Shown: positions 41,957 to 51,538, counted from the stretch's first letter. The stretch: DNA of 64,000 nucleotides from Bog-756 sp963753905 (GCA_963753905.1 CAVWDZ010000002.1:496001-560000), one strand, 5' to 3'. Program-made: numbers and translations. Notes: generated by a model from the letters alone, not told the origin.

Positions 41957-44025
41957 TGACCATGACGACGACCCAACCAGAGCAGCCGCAACACCCAGTT
42001 GAGGCCCACGGCGTGGCCGAATCCAGGAGCCTCTTCGACGGGGAGATCCTGCGGATGGCGTTGGTGGGTTCGTTCAAGAAGCTCAACCCGGCGTTGGAGA
42101 TCCGGAACCCGGTCATGTTTGTGGTGTTGGTGGGGACGGTGATCACCTTCATCGAAGCGATCGCCCATCCGAGCACCTTCACCTGGTCGATTACCATCTG
42201 GCTGTTCCTGACGGTCATCTTTGCCAACTTCGCCGAAGCCATGGCCGAGGGACGGGGCAAGGCCCAGGCCGACACGCTCCGCCGGATGCGCTCTGAAACC
42301 GAGGCCCGGCGCCTTCGTCCCGACGGCACCGAGGAGCTGGTCCCGGCTGCGGACCTGGCCAGAGGGGACATGGTCGTCTGCGAGGCCGGCGACCTCATCC
42401 CCTCTGACGGCGAGATCACCGAGGGCATCGCCTCGGTCGACGAGTCGGCGATCACCGGCGAGTCGGCCCCGGTCATCCGCGAGTCGGGCGGCGACCGCTC
42501 CGCCGTCACTGGCGGCACCAAGGTGCTCTCCGACCGGATCGTCGTACGTATCACCGCGGAACGCGGCCAGACCTTCCTCGACCGGATGATCACCCTGGTC
42601 GAAGGTGCCAACCGGCAGAAGACCCCCAACGAGATCGCCCTCACCATTCTCCTGGCAGTGCTGACCATCGTCTTCATCCCGGTGGTGGTGACCCTCCAGG
42701 CGTTCGGCCACTACGCGGGAGCAACTGTCTCGGTGGTCATCCTGATCTCGCTCCTGGTGTGCCTGATCCCAACCACCATCGGCGCACTGCTCTCTGCGAT
42801 CGGCATCGCCGGCATGGACCGCCTCGTGCAGCGCAACGTGCTCGCCATGAGCGGTCGGGCCGTTGAGGCCGCCGGGGACGTACAGACCCTGCTGCTCGAC
42901 AAGACCGGCACAATCACCCTCGGCAACCGCATGGCGTCGGACTTCTACCCGGTCAGTGGCCACCACGAACAGGACGTTGCCGATGTGGCTCAGCTGGCCT
43001 CATTGGCCGACGAGACCCCCGAAGGCCGCTCGATCGTGGTGCTGGCCAAGGAGCGGTTCAACATCCGGGAGCGTGAGCTCGAGGGCGAGCACGCGTTCGT
43101 GCCCTTCACCGCCCAGACCCGCATGTCCGGGCTCGATGTCGACGGACGAGAGGTCCGCAAGGGAGCGGCCGACTCGGTCAAGCGTTGGGTGACCGAACAG
43201 GGAGGGACCGTCCCAACCGACCTCGACGCCATCGTCGAGCGCGTCTCGCGTGCGGGCTCCACCCCCCTGGTGGTGGCCGACGGTCGGGACATCCTCGGGG
43301 TTATCGAACTCAAGGATGTCGTAAAGCAGGGCATCCGGGAGAAGTTCGACGAGATGCGACAGATGGGGATCCGGACGGTGATGATCACCGGCGACAATCC
43401 CTTGACTGCAGCGGCGATCGCCCAGGAGGCCGGCGTCGATGACTTCCTCGCTGAGGCCACCCCCGAAGCCAAGATGGCCCTCATCAAGTCCGAGCAGGAG
43501 GGCGGGAAGCTGATCGCCATGACAGGCGACGGGACCAACGACGCACCGGCCCTCGCCCAGGCGGACGTGGGCGTTGCCATGAACACCGGAACGACCGCGG
43601 CCAAGGAGGCCGGCAACATGGTCGACCTCGACTCGAACCCGACCAAGCTCATCGACGTCGTCGAGATCGGCAAGCAGCTCCTCATCACGAGGGGTTCGCT
43701 CACCACCTTCTCGATCGCCAACGACGTGGCCAAGTACTTCGCCATCATTCCGGTGATATTCGTGGCTACGTACCCACAGCTCAACGCGCTGAACATCATG
43801 CACCTGCACAGCCAGCAGAGCGCCGTGCTGTCCGCGGTCATCTTCAATGCACTGGTGATCGTGGCCCTCATCCCGTTGGCGCTCCGCGGCGTCAAGTTCC
43901 GCGCGGCCGGTTCTGCCGCCATCCTGCGGCGCAACGTCTGGATCTACGGGTTCGGTGGGATCATCGCCCCGTTCATCGGCATCAAACTCATCGATCTCAT
44001 CCTCGTCGCGCTTCACGCCTACTGA
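41956..44025 (+). CDS. kdpB: potassium-transporting P-type ATPase subunit KdpB
   Basis: 689 residues. ATP-hydrolysing subunit of KdpFABC. The actuator TGES is in SAITGESAPVI, the phosphorylated Asp315 in LLLDKTGTITLGN, the nucleotide-domain KGAADSVKRW and the hinge GDGTNDAPALAQADVGVAMN. The serine of TGES is the residue phosphorylated for inhibition in E. coli KdpB and is conserved here. Start codons overlap the kdpA stop (TGATG); MTMTTTQ offers a second ATG. The gap to kdpC is 13 bases. Confidence 0.97.
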   Translation: MTMTTTQPEQPQHPVEAHGVAESRSLFDGEILRMALVGSFKKLNPALEIRNPVMFVVLVGTVITFIEAIAHPSTFTWSITIWLFLTVIFANFAEAMAEGRGKAQADTLRRMRSETEARRLRPDGTEELVPAADLARGDMVVCEAGDLIPSDGEITEGIASVDESAITGESAPVIRESGGDRSAVTGGTKVLSDRIVVRITAERGQTFLDRMITLVEGANRQKTPNEIALTILLAVLTIVFIPVVVTLQAFGHYAGATVSVVILISLLVCLIPTTIGALLSAIGIAGMDRLVQRNVLAMSGRAVEAAGDVQTLLLDKTGTITLGNRMASDFYPVSGHHEQDVADVAQLASLADETPEGRSIVVLAKERFNIRERELEGEHAFVPFTAQTRMSGLDVDGREVRKGAADSVKRWVTEQGGTVPTDLDAIVERVSRAGSTPLVVADGRDILGVIELKDVVKQGIREKFDEMRQMGIRTVMITGDNPLTAAAIAQEAGVDDFLAEATPEAKMALIKSEQEGGKLIAMTGDGTNDAPALAQADVGVAMNTGTTAAKEAGNMVDLDSNPTKLIDVVEIGKQLLITRGSLTTFSIANDVAKYFAIIPVIFVATYPQLNALNIMHLHSQQSAVLSAVIFNALVIVALIPLALRGVKFRAAGSAAILRRNVWIYGFGGIIAPFIGIKLIDLILVALHAY

Positions 44026-44038
44026 TGGAGTCTCCCTG

Positions 44039-44725
44039 ATGCTCGTCCATATCCGCCGTGCCGTGGTCCTCGCTTTGATCGCTCTCGCCTTGACCTTCGC
44101 CTATACCTACCTCGCGACCGGCGTCGACCAGGTGCTGTTCAAGCACCAGGCAGACGGGTCGATCACCCCGAACGGGTCGACGGCGATCGGGCAGAACTGG
44201 TCCATCACGAAATGCCCTGGTCACCCGCTCGGGAGCTGCGTCTTCCAGGGTCGCCCGGATGCCCTCGGCCCCTACGCCAGCACGAAGTTCAATCCCAACC
44301 TGCACCCCGGCAACGACCCTCTGTACAGCAACGGCCTGACGCAGAGCACCATGGTCGCTTGTTCTTTTCCCACGGCGTCTTCAAAGCCGATCGACGACAT
44401 CCCTGGCGAATCGGGTGGGACGAGTCTCGGACCACGGTCCAAAGAGCTGCTGACGTACACCCAGTGCCTGGTGGGCTACTGGAAGGCCCGTGGCGTGAAC
44501 CCGACGCCTGATCTGGTGACCACCTCCGGGAGCGGCTATGACCCGGACATCAGCGCCGCCGATGCCCTGGCCCAGATCCCCATGGTTTCCAAGGCCACAG
44601 GGATCACACCCTCGGCGCTACGCGCTCTCATCAACCGCGAGAACAACAGTGCCCAGTTCGGATTCCTCGGCAGCAGCTACATCAACGTGCTTCAACTCAA
44701 CGAGGCACTCGTTGAGCTCCGATGA
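44039..44725 (+). CDS. kdpC: potassium-transporting ATPase subunit KdpC
   Basis: 228 residues, one N-terminal membrane helix (AVVLALIALALTFAYTYLAT), then the periplasmic domain. Family marks: NGSTAIGQNW, FQGRPDA, VTTSGSGYDPDISAADALAQ and the C-terminal YINVLQLNEAL. It is longer than typical KdpC (about 190). The extra residues form a cysteine-containing insertion (KCPGHPLGSC, ACSFPTASS, TQCLVGYW) that could be disulfide-linked outside the cell. Start ATG 44039 with ATGGAG upstream. No kdpD or kdpE follows. Confidence 0.93.
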   Translation: MLVHIRRAVVLALIALALTFAYTYLATGVDQVLFKHQADGSITPNGSTAIGQNWSITKCPGHPLGSCVFQGRPDALGPYASTKFNPNLHPGNDPLYSNGLTQSTMVACSFPTASSKPIDDIPGESGGTSLGPRSKELLTYTQCLVGYWKARGVNPTPDLVTTSGSGYDPDISAADALAQIPMVSKATGITPSALRALINRENNSAQFGFLGSSYINVLQLNEALVELR

Positions 44726-44771
44726 GCGAAAGGCGACTCCGCCTGGCACGGGCATTCAGATGGAGTGAGTA

Positions 44772-44791
44772 GGGGCCTCTCGACGAGCCCC
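44772..44791 (+). terminator. hairpin downstream of kdpC
   Basis: GGGG-C-CTC (44772-44779) pairs with GAGCCCC (44785-44791) as a seven-base-pair stem with one bulged C, 46 bases after the kdpC stop. The rest of the 255-base gap to the repeat-protein gene holds no ORF I trust and should contain that gene's promoter. Confidence 0.4.
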
Positions 44792-44980
44792 AGCCGGCTG
44801 TTCTCGCGTTGGATCCACCCAGGAGACCTAGCCCCTTCCGCACCATCACCTGGGACGGGACGTGTCTCAACCGGTCCCGAGCCCCGGTGGCGTCCCCGTG
44901 CTTTACACTTACCGCTTGGTGATGCAGGCTGCGGGGGCAATCGGGTCGTGCTGCGCCAGTGACGAAAGGCGGGGGTCATC

Positions 44981-47428
44981 ATGACCAGGATCCGAATCGG
45001 TCGCCTGTGGGCTGCTCTTGCGGTCGGAGGGCTCAGCCTCGTCGCGGCGACAGGACTGTCGGTGGGCGCAGCGTCGGCGTCTGGCACCATCTCCCAGTCC
45101 TCGCCGACCGGTGGATCGGTCACCGCGGGCACGGCACTCAGCGACCAGCTGGTCGTGACCGGGAACGACGGGACCGCGACCTTCACCCAGAGCACCGGAG
45201 ACCCACAGGTCACGGTCTCGGGCTCAGGCGCGGTCTCCGCTCCGGATGACCTCGCGGTGGGCACCTACACGGCGACGGGCACCGACACCGACCCGTTGGG
45301 TGACACCGGCACCTGGAGCTACCAGCTGACCGTCCTGGCCGGATCGATCTCCCAGTCCTCGCCCGCCGGCGGATCGGTCACCGCGGGCTCGGCACTCAGC
45401 GACCAGCTGGTCGTGACCGGGAACGACGGGACCGCGACCTTCACCCAGAGCACCGGAGACCCACAGGTCACGGTCTCGGGCTCAGGCGCGGTCTCCGCTC
45501 CGGATGACCTCGCGGTGGGCACCTACACGGCGACGGGCACCGATACCGACCCGCTCGGGGACACCGGCACCTGGAGCTACCAGCTGACCGTCCTGGCCGG
45601 ATCGATCTCCCAGTCCTCGCCCGCCGGCGGATCGGTCACCGCGGGCTCTGCACTCAGCGACCAGCTGGTCGTGACCGGGAACAACGGGACCGCGACCTTC
45701 ACCCAGAGCACGGGAGACCCACAGGTCACGGTCTCGGGCTCAGGCGCGGTCTCCGCTCCGGATGACCTCGCGGTGGGCACCTACACCGCGACGGGCACCG
45801 ATACCGACCCGCTCGGGGACACCGGCACCTGGAGCTACCAGCTGACCGTCCTGGCCGGATCGATCTCCCAGTCCTCGCCCACCGGCGGATCGGTCACCGC
45901 GGGCTCGGCACTCAGCGACCAGCTGGTCGTGACCGGGAACGACGGGACCGCGACCTTCACCCAGAGCACGGGAGACCCACAGGTCACGGTCTCGGGCTCA
46001 GGCGCGGTCTCCGCTCCGGATGACCTCGCGGTGGGCACCTACACCGCGACGGGCACCGATACCGACCCGCTCGGGGACACCGGCACCTGGAGCTACCAGC
46101 TGACCGTCCTGGCCGGATCGATCTCCCAGTCCTCGCCCACCGGCGGATCGGTCACCGCGGGCTCGGCACTCAGCGACCAGCTGGTCGTGACCGGGAACGA
46201 CGGGACCGCGACCTTCACCCAGAGCACGGGAGACCCACAGGTCACGGTCTCGGGCTCAGGCGCGGTCTCCGCTCCGGATGACCTCGCGGTGGGCACCTAC
46301 ACGGCGACGGGCACCGACACCGACCCGCTCGGGGACACCGGCACCTGGAGCTACCAGCTGACCGTCCTGGCGGGCACCATCTCCCAGTCCTCGCCGACCG
46401 GCGGATCGGTCACCGCGGGCACGGCACTCAACGACCAGCTGGTCGTGACCGGGAACGACGGGACCGCGACCTTCACCCAGACCGCAGGAGCTCCCGAGGT
46501 CACGGTCTCGGGATCGGGCGCGGTCTCCGCCCCGGGCTCACTGCACGTCGGAACCTACAGGGCGGCCGGTACCGACACGGACCCACTCGGTGACACTGGA
46601 ACGTGGAGCTACCAGCTGACGGTCCTTGCGGGCACCATCTCCCAGTCCTCGCCGACCGGCGGATCGGTCACCGCGGGCACGGCACTCAACGACCAGCTGG
46701 TCGTGACCGGGAACAACGGGACCGCGACCTTCACCCAGACCACGGGAGCTCCCGAGGTCACGGTGTCGGGATCCGGTGCGGTCTCCACCCCGGGCTCACT
46801 GCACGTCGGAACCTACAGGGCGGCCGGTACCGACACGGACCCACTCGGTGACACTGGAACGTGGAGTTTCGTACTCACGGTCACCCGGAACACCCTGGTC
46901 CAGGGTGCACCCCTCTCGGCCACGACGTCCCACGGCGCGGCGTACTCGGGGCAGCTCACAGTACAGAATCCGGTCGCTCAGGGTGGCCTCGTCACGTGGA
47001 TCACAACCGACCGCTCGAGTGACGTCAGCGTTTCGAGCGGAGGCCACATCACCGTCGCCGCGTCCGTGCCCAAGGGCACCTACCGCGTCTCCGGAACGGA
47101 GTCGGATGCCCTCGGAGACACAGGGACCTGGTCCTTCAGCATGACCGTCCTCGGCCTGCAGATTACGACGGCATCGCTTCCCACCGCCTTCAAGGGGTCG
47201 ACATATCCGGCGACGACACTTGTCGCGACCGGTGGGGTCACGCCGTACCACTGGTCGATCACGAGTGGCTCACTGCCGGCGGGTCTCACACTCAATGCAA
47301 CGAGCGGCACGATCTCGGGCACAGTGCGGTCGTCGGATGCTGTGAAGACATACGACGTGACGATCGAGGTGACCGACCACGTCCTCACCAGGGCGACGAA
47401 GGCCTTTCAATTGCGGGTCGTGACGTGA
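44981..47428 (+). CDS. secreted protein with seven tandem 86-residue repeats and Ig-like C-terminus
   Basis: 815 residues. Signal peptide (LWAALAVGGLSLVAATGLSV, cut near ASASG). Residues 36-637 are seven 86-residue repeats starting (T/S)ISQSSPTGGSVTAG and ending DTGTWSYQLTVLAG. Repeats 1-5 are nearly identical; 6-7 form a variant with PGSLHVGTYRAAG. Residues 638-724 are a degenerate eighth copy. The C-terminal ~90 residues are a putative Ig/cadherin-like He_PIG domain (TPYHWSITSGSLPAGLTLNA). There is no sortase motif or membrane anchor. Probably a surface or matrix beta-sandwich protein; ligand unknown. ATG 44981 with GGCGGGGG upstream. Confidence 0.9.
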   Translation: MTRIRIGRLWAALAVGGLSLVAATGLSVGAASASGTISQSSPTGGSVTAGTALSDQLVVTGNDGTATFTQSTGDPQVTVSGSGAVSAPDDLAVGTYTATGTDTDPLGDTGTWSYQLTVLAGSISQSSPAGGSVTAGSALSDQLVVTGNDGTATFTQSTGDPQVTVSGSGAVSAPDDLAVGTYTATGTDTDPLGDTGTWSYQLTVLAGSISQSSPAGGSVTAGSALSDQLVVTGNNGTATFTQSTGDPQVTVSGSGAVSAPDDLAVGTYTATGTDTDPLGDTGTWSYQLTVLAGSISQSSPTGGSVTAGSALSDQLVVTGNDGTATFTQSTGDPQVTVSGSGAVSAPDDLAVGTYTATGTDTDPLGDTGTWSYQLTVLAGSISQSSPTGGSVTAGSALSDQLVVTGNDGTATFTQSTGDPQVTVSGSGAVSAPDDLAVGTYTATGTDTDPLGDTGTWSYQLTVLAGTISQSSPTGGSVTAGTALNDQLVVTGNDGTATFTQTAGAPEVTVSGSGAVSAPGSLHVGTYRAAGTDTDPLGDTGTWSYQLTVLAGTISQSSPTGGSVTAGTALNDQLVVTGNNGTATFTQTTGAPEVTVSGSGAVSTPGSLHVGTYRAAGTDTDPLGDTGTWSFVLTVTRNTLVQGAPLSATTSHGAAYSGQLTVQNPVAQGGLVTWITTDRSSDVSVSSGGHITVAASVPKGTYRVSGTESDALGDTGTWSFSMTVLGLQITTASLPTAFKGSTYPATTLVATGGVTPYHWSITSGSLPAGLTLNATSGTISGTVRSSDAVKTYDVTIEVTDHVLTRATKAFQLRVVT
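45086..46891 (+). repeat. seven tandem 258-bp in-frame repeats
   Basis: Period exactly 258 bases (86 codons) within the secreted-protein gene. Copies 1-5 differ at only a few positions (for example acg/tcg at the Thr/Ser of the start, gac/aac in GNDG/GNNG). Copies 6-7 share a separate variant second half. Near-identity at synonymous sites implies recent duplication or gene conversion, and copy number may vary between strains and collapse in assembly. Confidence 0.95.
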
Positions 47429-47509
47429 CCTGACCGGCTCAAATCCACTCCCACCACGGGTTTTCCGGACGTCGACCAAGGAGCGGATCGGGCGCGGTAT
47501 AACTGGACC

Positions 47510-47923
47510 GTGGATCCTCAACGGGCCGCTGCCATCGCGTCAGTCGAGCGAACCATGCAGGCTTCTGCCGAACTGAGGGCCGCCCTGCGCGAAGGGGAGA
47601 CCATCGGTCGGAGGATGATCAAGAAGCTGCAGAACGGTGCACCCATCTCGAGCTCGGTCGAGGAGGTCGGTGCCAGCGCATCGGAGCTTCGACGGAGCAC
47701 TGCCGAGCACCTCTCCTGCTATGAGCATCGCCGCCACGAGATGAGACTCACCTTCGTGGGAGCCGCGCTGGACGAGGGCTTGAGCATTGGCGAGGTGGCC
47801 AGAAAGCTCGGCGTCTCGCGACAACTCATGGCACGGTTCGCCAAGGAGGCCCGAGACGGCTATCGGTTCTCCGATGCTGGGCACAGCCCGAACCGTAGGG
47901 CTCGGGTACGCAACAAAGGCTGA
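47510..47923 (+). CDS. small protein with C-terminal helix-turn-helix (paralogue 2 of 3)
   Basis: 137 residues from GTG 47510. The N-terminal half is helical (VERTMQASAELRAALREGET), then EHRRHEMRLTFVGAALDEGL and the HTH SIGEVARKLGVSRQLMARFA followed by KEARDG. The C-terminal part aligns with the genes at 20618 and 56974 (G-(T/S)IGE-R-G-SRQ-A-(Y/F)AKE). GCGGTATAACTGGACCGTG upstream has a TATAAC -10-like element close to the start, suggesting a leaderless or short-leader transcript. DNA binding is inferred; the target is unknown. Confidence 0.75.
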   Translation: MDPQRAAAIASVERTMQASAELRAALREGETIGRRMIKKLQNGAPISSSVEEVGASASELRRSTAEHLSCYEHRRHEMRLTFVGAALDEGLSIGEVARKLGVSRQLMARFAKEARDGYRFSDAGHSPNRRARVRNKG

Positions 47924-47974
47924 ACAGTCCGTAGCTCTGGAGGCGTGAGGAGCCCACGTGACGGCTGAGAAGGA

Positions 47975-49162
47975 TCAACTCTCCGAAGGCCGAAAGACCA
48001 CTTTGACGGCTCCGCTGACCCCCTTGTCCAGTGCGGTTCGTACCGCTTCGCGATAGCCGGCGAGCGGGAATTCGTGGGTGACGATGAGGTCTGCCGGGAA
48101 GCTGCGGAGGGCCAGGATGTCGAGGGCGACATCGATGGAGTGGTCCTGCTCGGGTTGAGCCCGGCCAATCGACGCGCTGGGATTCCGGCCGTGGTCCACC
48201 GAGCCGATGACCACCGCCTCCTTGTACCAGAGCGGGGTCATGTCAATGGTGCCCGTGCCCATGGCACCGAGGAGGAGTACCGTTCCCCGGTTGTCGACCG
48301 CCCGCACGGCATCGGTCGTGGATCCTGCGCTGCCGGCGGCCTCGACGACGTAGGGGAAGCCCCCGACGAGCATCCGGTCCTGCCCCGAACCGACGGTCCG
48401 GACCCCTTGGATCGCGGCCAGCTGCTCGAACGCTTCGGCTCCAGAACCCTGGACCACATGGTTGGCCCCACAGGCCCTGGCCGCGGCCGCCTGATGGGCG
48501 TGACGCACGAGGACCGTGACCGGGTTGACAGGGAAGAGCGCTCTGAGCGCCACGAGAGTGGCCAGCCCGATGATGCCCCCGCCGACCACGAGGATGGGGA
48601 CGCTGTCCTCCGGTGGCTGTCGGCTGAGTCCGTGGAGCGCGATCGAGATGGGTTCGTGCAGAGCGGCGATCTGGTCCGGAACGGCGTCGGGCACCTGATG
48701 GAGCATGGAGGAATGTCCGAGGACCTGCTCGGCCCACCCTCCACCCAATCCCTCGGTGTAGCCGATCGATCGCCCGGGCGTCAGGATCCGACTGTCGAGC
48801 GCGAGGCAGCTCGAGGGCCATCCACGGAGGCAGTTGGCACAGGGTGGGTCGATACCGCGTACGAGACACGGGAGTATCGGGTCCACCGCCACCCGGGTGC
48901 CGACGGACCAGGGACAGTCCGGCCCGACCTCGATGACGGTTCCGGCGATCTCGTGACCGAGCACGAACGGGAGAGTGCCGAGCGATACCAGTGTCGGCGA
49001 CCCTCCACCGGCCGGTGCGAAGAGGTGGAGATCGCTGCCGCAGATCCCTCCGGTGGCGACTGCCACCCGCGCCCACTCCCCGGTGGGTAGCTCCGGCTCG
49101 GCGACCTGGGCGAGGGACGCCGGGAACTCGGGATCGGCCAGATCGAATTGCACGGCTCGCAC
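47975..49162 (-). CDS. zinc-dependent medium-chain dehydrogenase
   Basis: 395 residues from GTG 49162 (a longer frame to 49420 lacks coding sense). Catalytic zinc ligands Cys41 and His70-Glu71 (LGHEIAG). Structural-zinc cysteines 99, 108, 111 and 119 are spread over LPCLVRGIDPPCANCLRGWP and SSC, with an insertion between the first two. Rossmann motif VVGGGIIGLATLVALRALF. It belongs to the threonine/sorbitol/formaldehyde-dehydrogenase-like MDR group; substrate not assignable. It is transcribed away from the RCC1 lipoprotein gene on the same strand, with a 67-base gap. Confidence 0.9.
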   Translation of the reverse strand: MRAVQFDLADPEFPASLAQVAEPELPTGEWARVAVATGGICGSDLHLFAPAGGGSPTLVSLGTLPFVLGHEIAGTVIEVGPDCPWSVGTRVAVDPILPCLVRGIDPPCANCLRGWPSSCLALDSRILTPGRSIGYTEGLGGGWAEQVLGHSSMLHQVPDAVPDQIAALHEPISIALHGLSRQPPEDSVPILVVGGGIIGLATLVALRALFPVNPVTVLVRHAHQAAAARACGANHVVQGSGAEAFEQLAAIQGVRTVGSGQDRMLVGGFPYVVEAAGSAGSTTDAVRAVDNRGTVLLLGAMGTGTIDMTPLWYKEAVVIGSVDHGRNPSASIGRAQPEQDHSIDVALDILALRSFPADLIVTHEFPLAGYREAVRTALDKGVSGAVKVVFRPSES

Positions 49163-49229
49163 ATCCGTAGTCTGCAGCAAACCGGCACTACTGGCGGGAT
49201 CCGCTCCCAACGGGCGCAGACCACTACCA

Positions 49230-50435
49230 TCAGCCGGACAGACCAGCGACGTTCTGAGCGGTTGAAGAGATCTGACGGAGCGAGATCCCGACAGACACAG
49301 GCGTCGTCTCGAACGGCACGGCGCTCCCCGTGCCGAGTTGCCCGTCGTCGTTACGTCCCCAAGCCCAGAGCTTCCCTGAGGTGTCGATGGCGTAGGAGGC
49401 GAACCCACCAGAGGCCACACCGGCGGCCACTGCTCCGTGGGGGAGAGCGATGTGGATGGGGATCGTGGAACCCTTCCGGCTCCCGTTCCCGAGCTGTCCC
49501 CACGTTCCGTTCCCCCACGTCCACAACGTGTTGTCGGAGAGGATGGCGAGCGTCTGGCCGTTCTTCGAGCCGCTGCCCCCCTGGAACGCCTGCACGACGC
49601 TCTCGGGCAGGGTCACGTGGACAGGGAGCGAGCTGTCGACGGTCGTTCCGTTTCCGAGCTGTCCTGCCCGGTTGTAGCCCCAGTTGTAGTACGAGCCGTC
49701 GGCCATCAAGGCCCCCGATCCCCCCCACGACGAGGTGAGCGCCTTGACCGTTCCCTGGGGAAGGCCGAGGACCGGTGCGGGCGTGGAGTTGTTCGTCGTC
49801 CCGCCGTTGCCCAGCTCGCCGAACTGGTTCTGGCCGCATGCGTAGACAGTGCCGTTGGAATCGAACAGCGAGTGGGTGAGCGCACCAGTGGCCAACGTGA
49901 CGCCTGACAGGGGGATCATCTCGGGCCGCGACACCACCAGTCCGTTCGGTAGGCACAGATCGTGTGCAGCGTTGAGACCCCATCCCCACGCGTCACCCCG
50001 GGAATCGATGGCCAGCGCAGCGTCGAATGGCATGGGATTCGGGAGTGAGGTGACGTCCACTCCCGTGGGGAGGTCCACTTCCATCGCCGTGCGCACGTAC
50101 TCCGGGCTCGAGCCGGTGCCCAGCTGGCCGCTGCTGCCCACGCCCCACGCCCACACGGTCCCCGACGAGGTCAGCGCATAGGTGGTCGAATTCGACGTGG
50201 CGATCTGGATCACGGTTCCTTCGATGCCGGGGATCGGGGTGGGCGTCTCGTGCTGGGTCTGGACGACCTTGCCCCTCGTGCCGGCGACCCCGAAGGTGTA
50301 GACGACGCTGTGGCCAGGGGCCGCGCTCGTGGCTGTGCTGGTCGGCGGTCCAGCTGTTCCAGAACCGCAGGCAGCGAGGCCGACGGCGGTCAGGCAGGCG
50401 AGCCCGGCCATCAGTCTCCGTGGACGACGAGTCAT
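49230..50435 (-). CDS. RCC1-repeat lipoprotein
   Basis: 401 residues. Signal peptide with lipobox LAAC (MAGLACLTAVGLAACGSG). RCC1 blades are recognised by WGxxxxGQLG cores: WGVGSSGQLG, CGQNQFGELG, WGYNRAGQLG, WGNGTWGQLG and WGRNDDGQLG, plus a degenerate WGLNAAHDLC. This predicts a six- or seven-bladed beta-propeller held at the cell surface. Unlike the RCC1 protein at 8032, the blades lack paired cysteines. The ATG at 50435 is only 30 bases from the divergent aldo/keto reductase ATG, so promoters overlap. Confidence 0.9.
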   Translation of the reverse strand: MTRRPRRLMAGLACLTAVGLAACGSGTAGPPTSTATSAAPGHSVVYTFGVAGTRGKVVQTQHETPTPIPGIEGTVIQIATSNSTTYALTSSGTVWAWGVGSSGQLGTGSSPEYVRTAMEVDLPTGVDVTSLPNPMPFDAALAIDSRGDAWGWGLNAAHDLCLPNGLVVSRPEMIPLSGVTLATGALTHSLFDSNGTVYACGQNQFGELGNGGTTNNSTPAPVLGLPQGTVKALTSSWGGSGALMADGSYYNWGYNRAGQLGNGTTVDSSLPVHVTLPESVVQAFQGGSGSKNGQTLAILSDNTLWTWGNGTWGQLGNGSRKGSTIPIHIALPHGAVAAGVASGGFASYAIDTSGKLWAWGRNDDGQLGTGSAVPFETTPVSVGISLRQISSTAQNVAGLSG

Positions 50436-50465
50436 GCCAGCGTCTCCGTATGGTTAAGTGTGCCC

Positions 50466-51488
50466 ATGGAATACCGCCCTCTCGGATCGACCGGCGTCAA
50501 GGTCAGTGAGCTCTGTCTCGGAGCGATGATGTTCGGTGCCTGGGGCAATCCGGATCATGACGATTCGATCCGCATCATCCATCGCGCCGTGGATGCCGGC
50601 ATCAACTTCGTCGACACGGCGGACATGTACTCGTTCGGCGAGTCCGAGATCATCGTGGGCAAGGCTCTCAAGACGCTGGAGCGGGAGAACATCGTGCTCG
50701 CCACCAAGGTACACGGAGCCATGGCGGGCGATCCCAACGCCCAGGGCAATTCGAGACGGTGGGTCATCGCCGAATGTGAGAATAGCCTGCGGCGGCTCGA
50801 CACCGACTACATCGATCTCTACCAGATCCACCGGCCCTCCCCGGAGTGCGACATCGACGACACTCTCGGCGCTCTCAGCGATCTCGTCCGGGATGGCAAG
50901 ATCCGCTATGCCGGGTGTTCCACGTTCCCTGCCCATCTGGTGGTCGAGGCACAGTGGGTGGCTGAACGGCGGGCCCGCGAGCGATTCCGGACGGAGCAAC
51001 CGCAGTACTCGATCCTGGCACGGAGCATCGAGGCCGACCTGCTGCCGGTCTGCCAGCAATTCGGCATGGGCGTGCTCTCCTGGAGCCCCCTTGCGGGTGG
51101 ATGGCTGAGCGGGGCATTCGGGGAAGGCAAGGAGAACACGTCCAGGCGATCTGCCATGCTGCCCGACCGCTATGACCTCTCCCTTCCCGCGAACCAGCAG
51201 AAGCTCGATGTCGTCATCCGACTGCAGAAGCTGGCCGGCGAGATCGGGCACTCGCTGCTCGAGCTCAGTCTCGCGTTCGTGCTCGCCCATCCGGCCGTGA
51301 CCTGCCCGATCATCGGGCCGCGGACGATGGAGCAGCTGGAATCCCAGCTCGCAGCGACAGAGATCTCACTCGCGGAGGACGTGCTGGACCGGATAGACGA
51401 AATCGCTCCTCCTGGTCAGAATGTCGGAAGCACCGATGCGGGATGGACCCCACCGTCCATCGCGGACAAGGGCCTTCGCCGTCGATAG
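50466..51488 (+). CDS. aldo/keto reductase
   Basis: 340 residues. The catalytic tetrad is visible: Asp50 and Tyr55 (FVDTADMYSFG), Lys81 (ATKVH) and His122 (YQIHRP). The TIM-barrel is complete through the NADPH-binding VTCPIIGPRTMEQLES. Start MEYRPLGSTGVKVSELCLG is typical of the YhdN/YajO-type AKR family that reduces carbonyls with NADPH. The frame extends upstream to 50250 only as shadow of the RCC1 gene. ATG 50466 is 30 bases from the divergent start, and a leaderless transcript is possible. Confidence 0.94.
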   Translation: MEYRPLGSTGVKVSELCLGAMMFGAWGNPDHDDSIRIIHRAVDAGINFVDTADMYSFGESEIIVGKALKTLERENIVLATKVHGAMAGDPNAQGNSRRWVIAECENSLRRLDTDYIDLYQIHRPSPECDIDDTLGALSDLVRDGKIRYAGCSTFPAHLVVEAQWVAERRARERFRTEQPQYSILARSIEADLLPVCQQFGMGVLSWSPLAGGWLSGAFGEGKENTSRRSAMLPDRYDLSLPANQQKLDVVIRLQKLAGEIGHSLLELSLAFVLAHPAVTCPIIGPRTMEQLESQLAATEISLAEDVLDRIDEIAPPGQNVGSTDAGWTPPSIADKGLRRR

Positions 51489-51538
51489 GCGGGATCGGTC
51501 CCTGGGCCACCTGCCCGGCCGGACCCGTCGATCGAAAT

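Noticed and set aside
44726..44980. c-di-GMP or c-di-AMP riboswitch upstream of the repeat protein
   Set aside because: GC-rich with one hairpin near kdpC, but no GEMM or ydaO consensus segments.
45086..46891. CRISPR or other nucleic-acid repeat array
   Set aside because: The period is 258 bases, repeats are contiguous and in frame, and there are no spacers; it is protein-coding.
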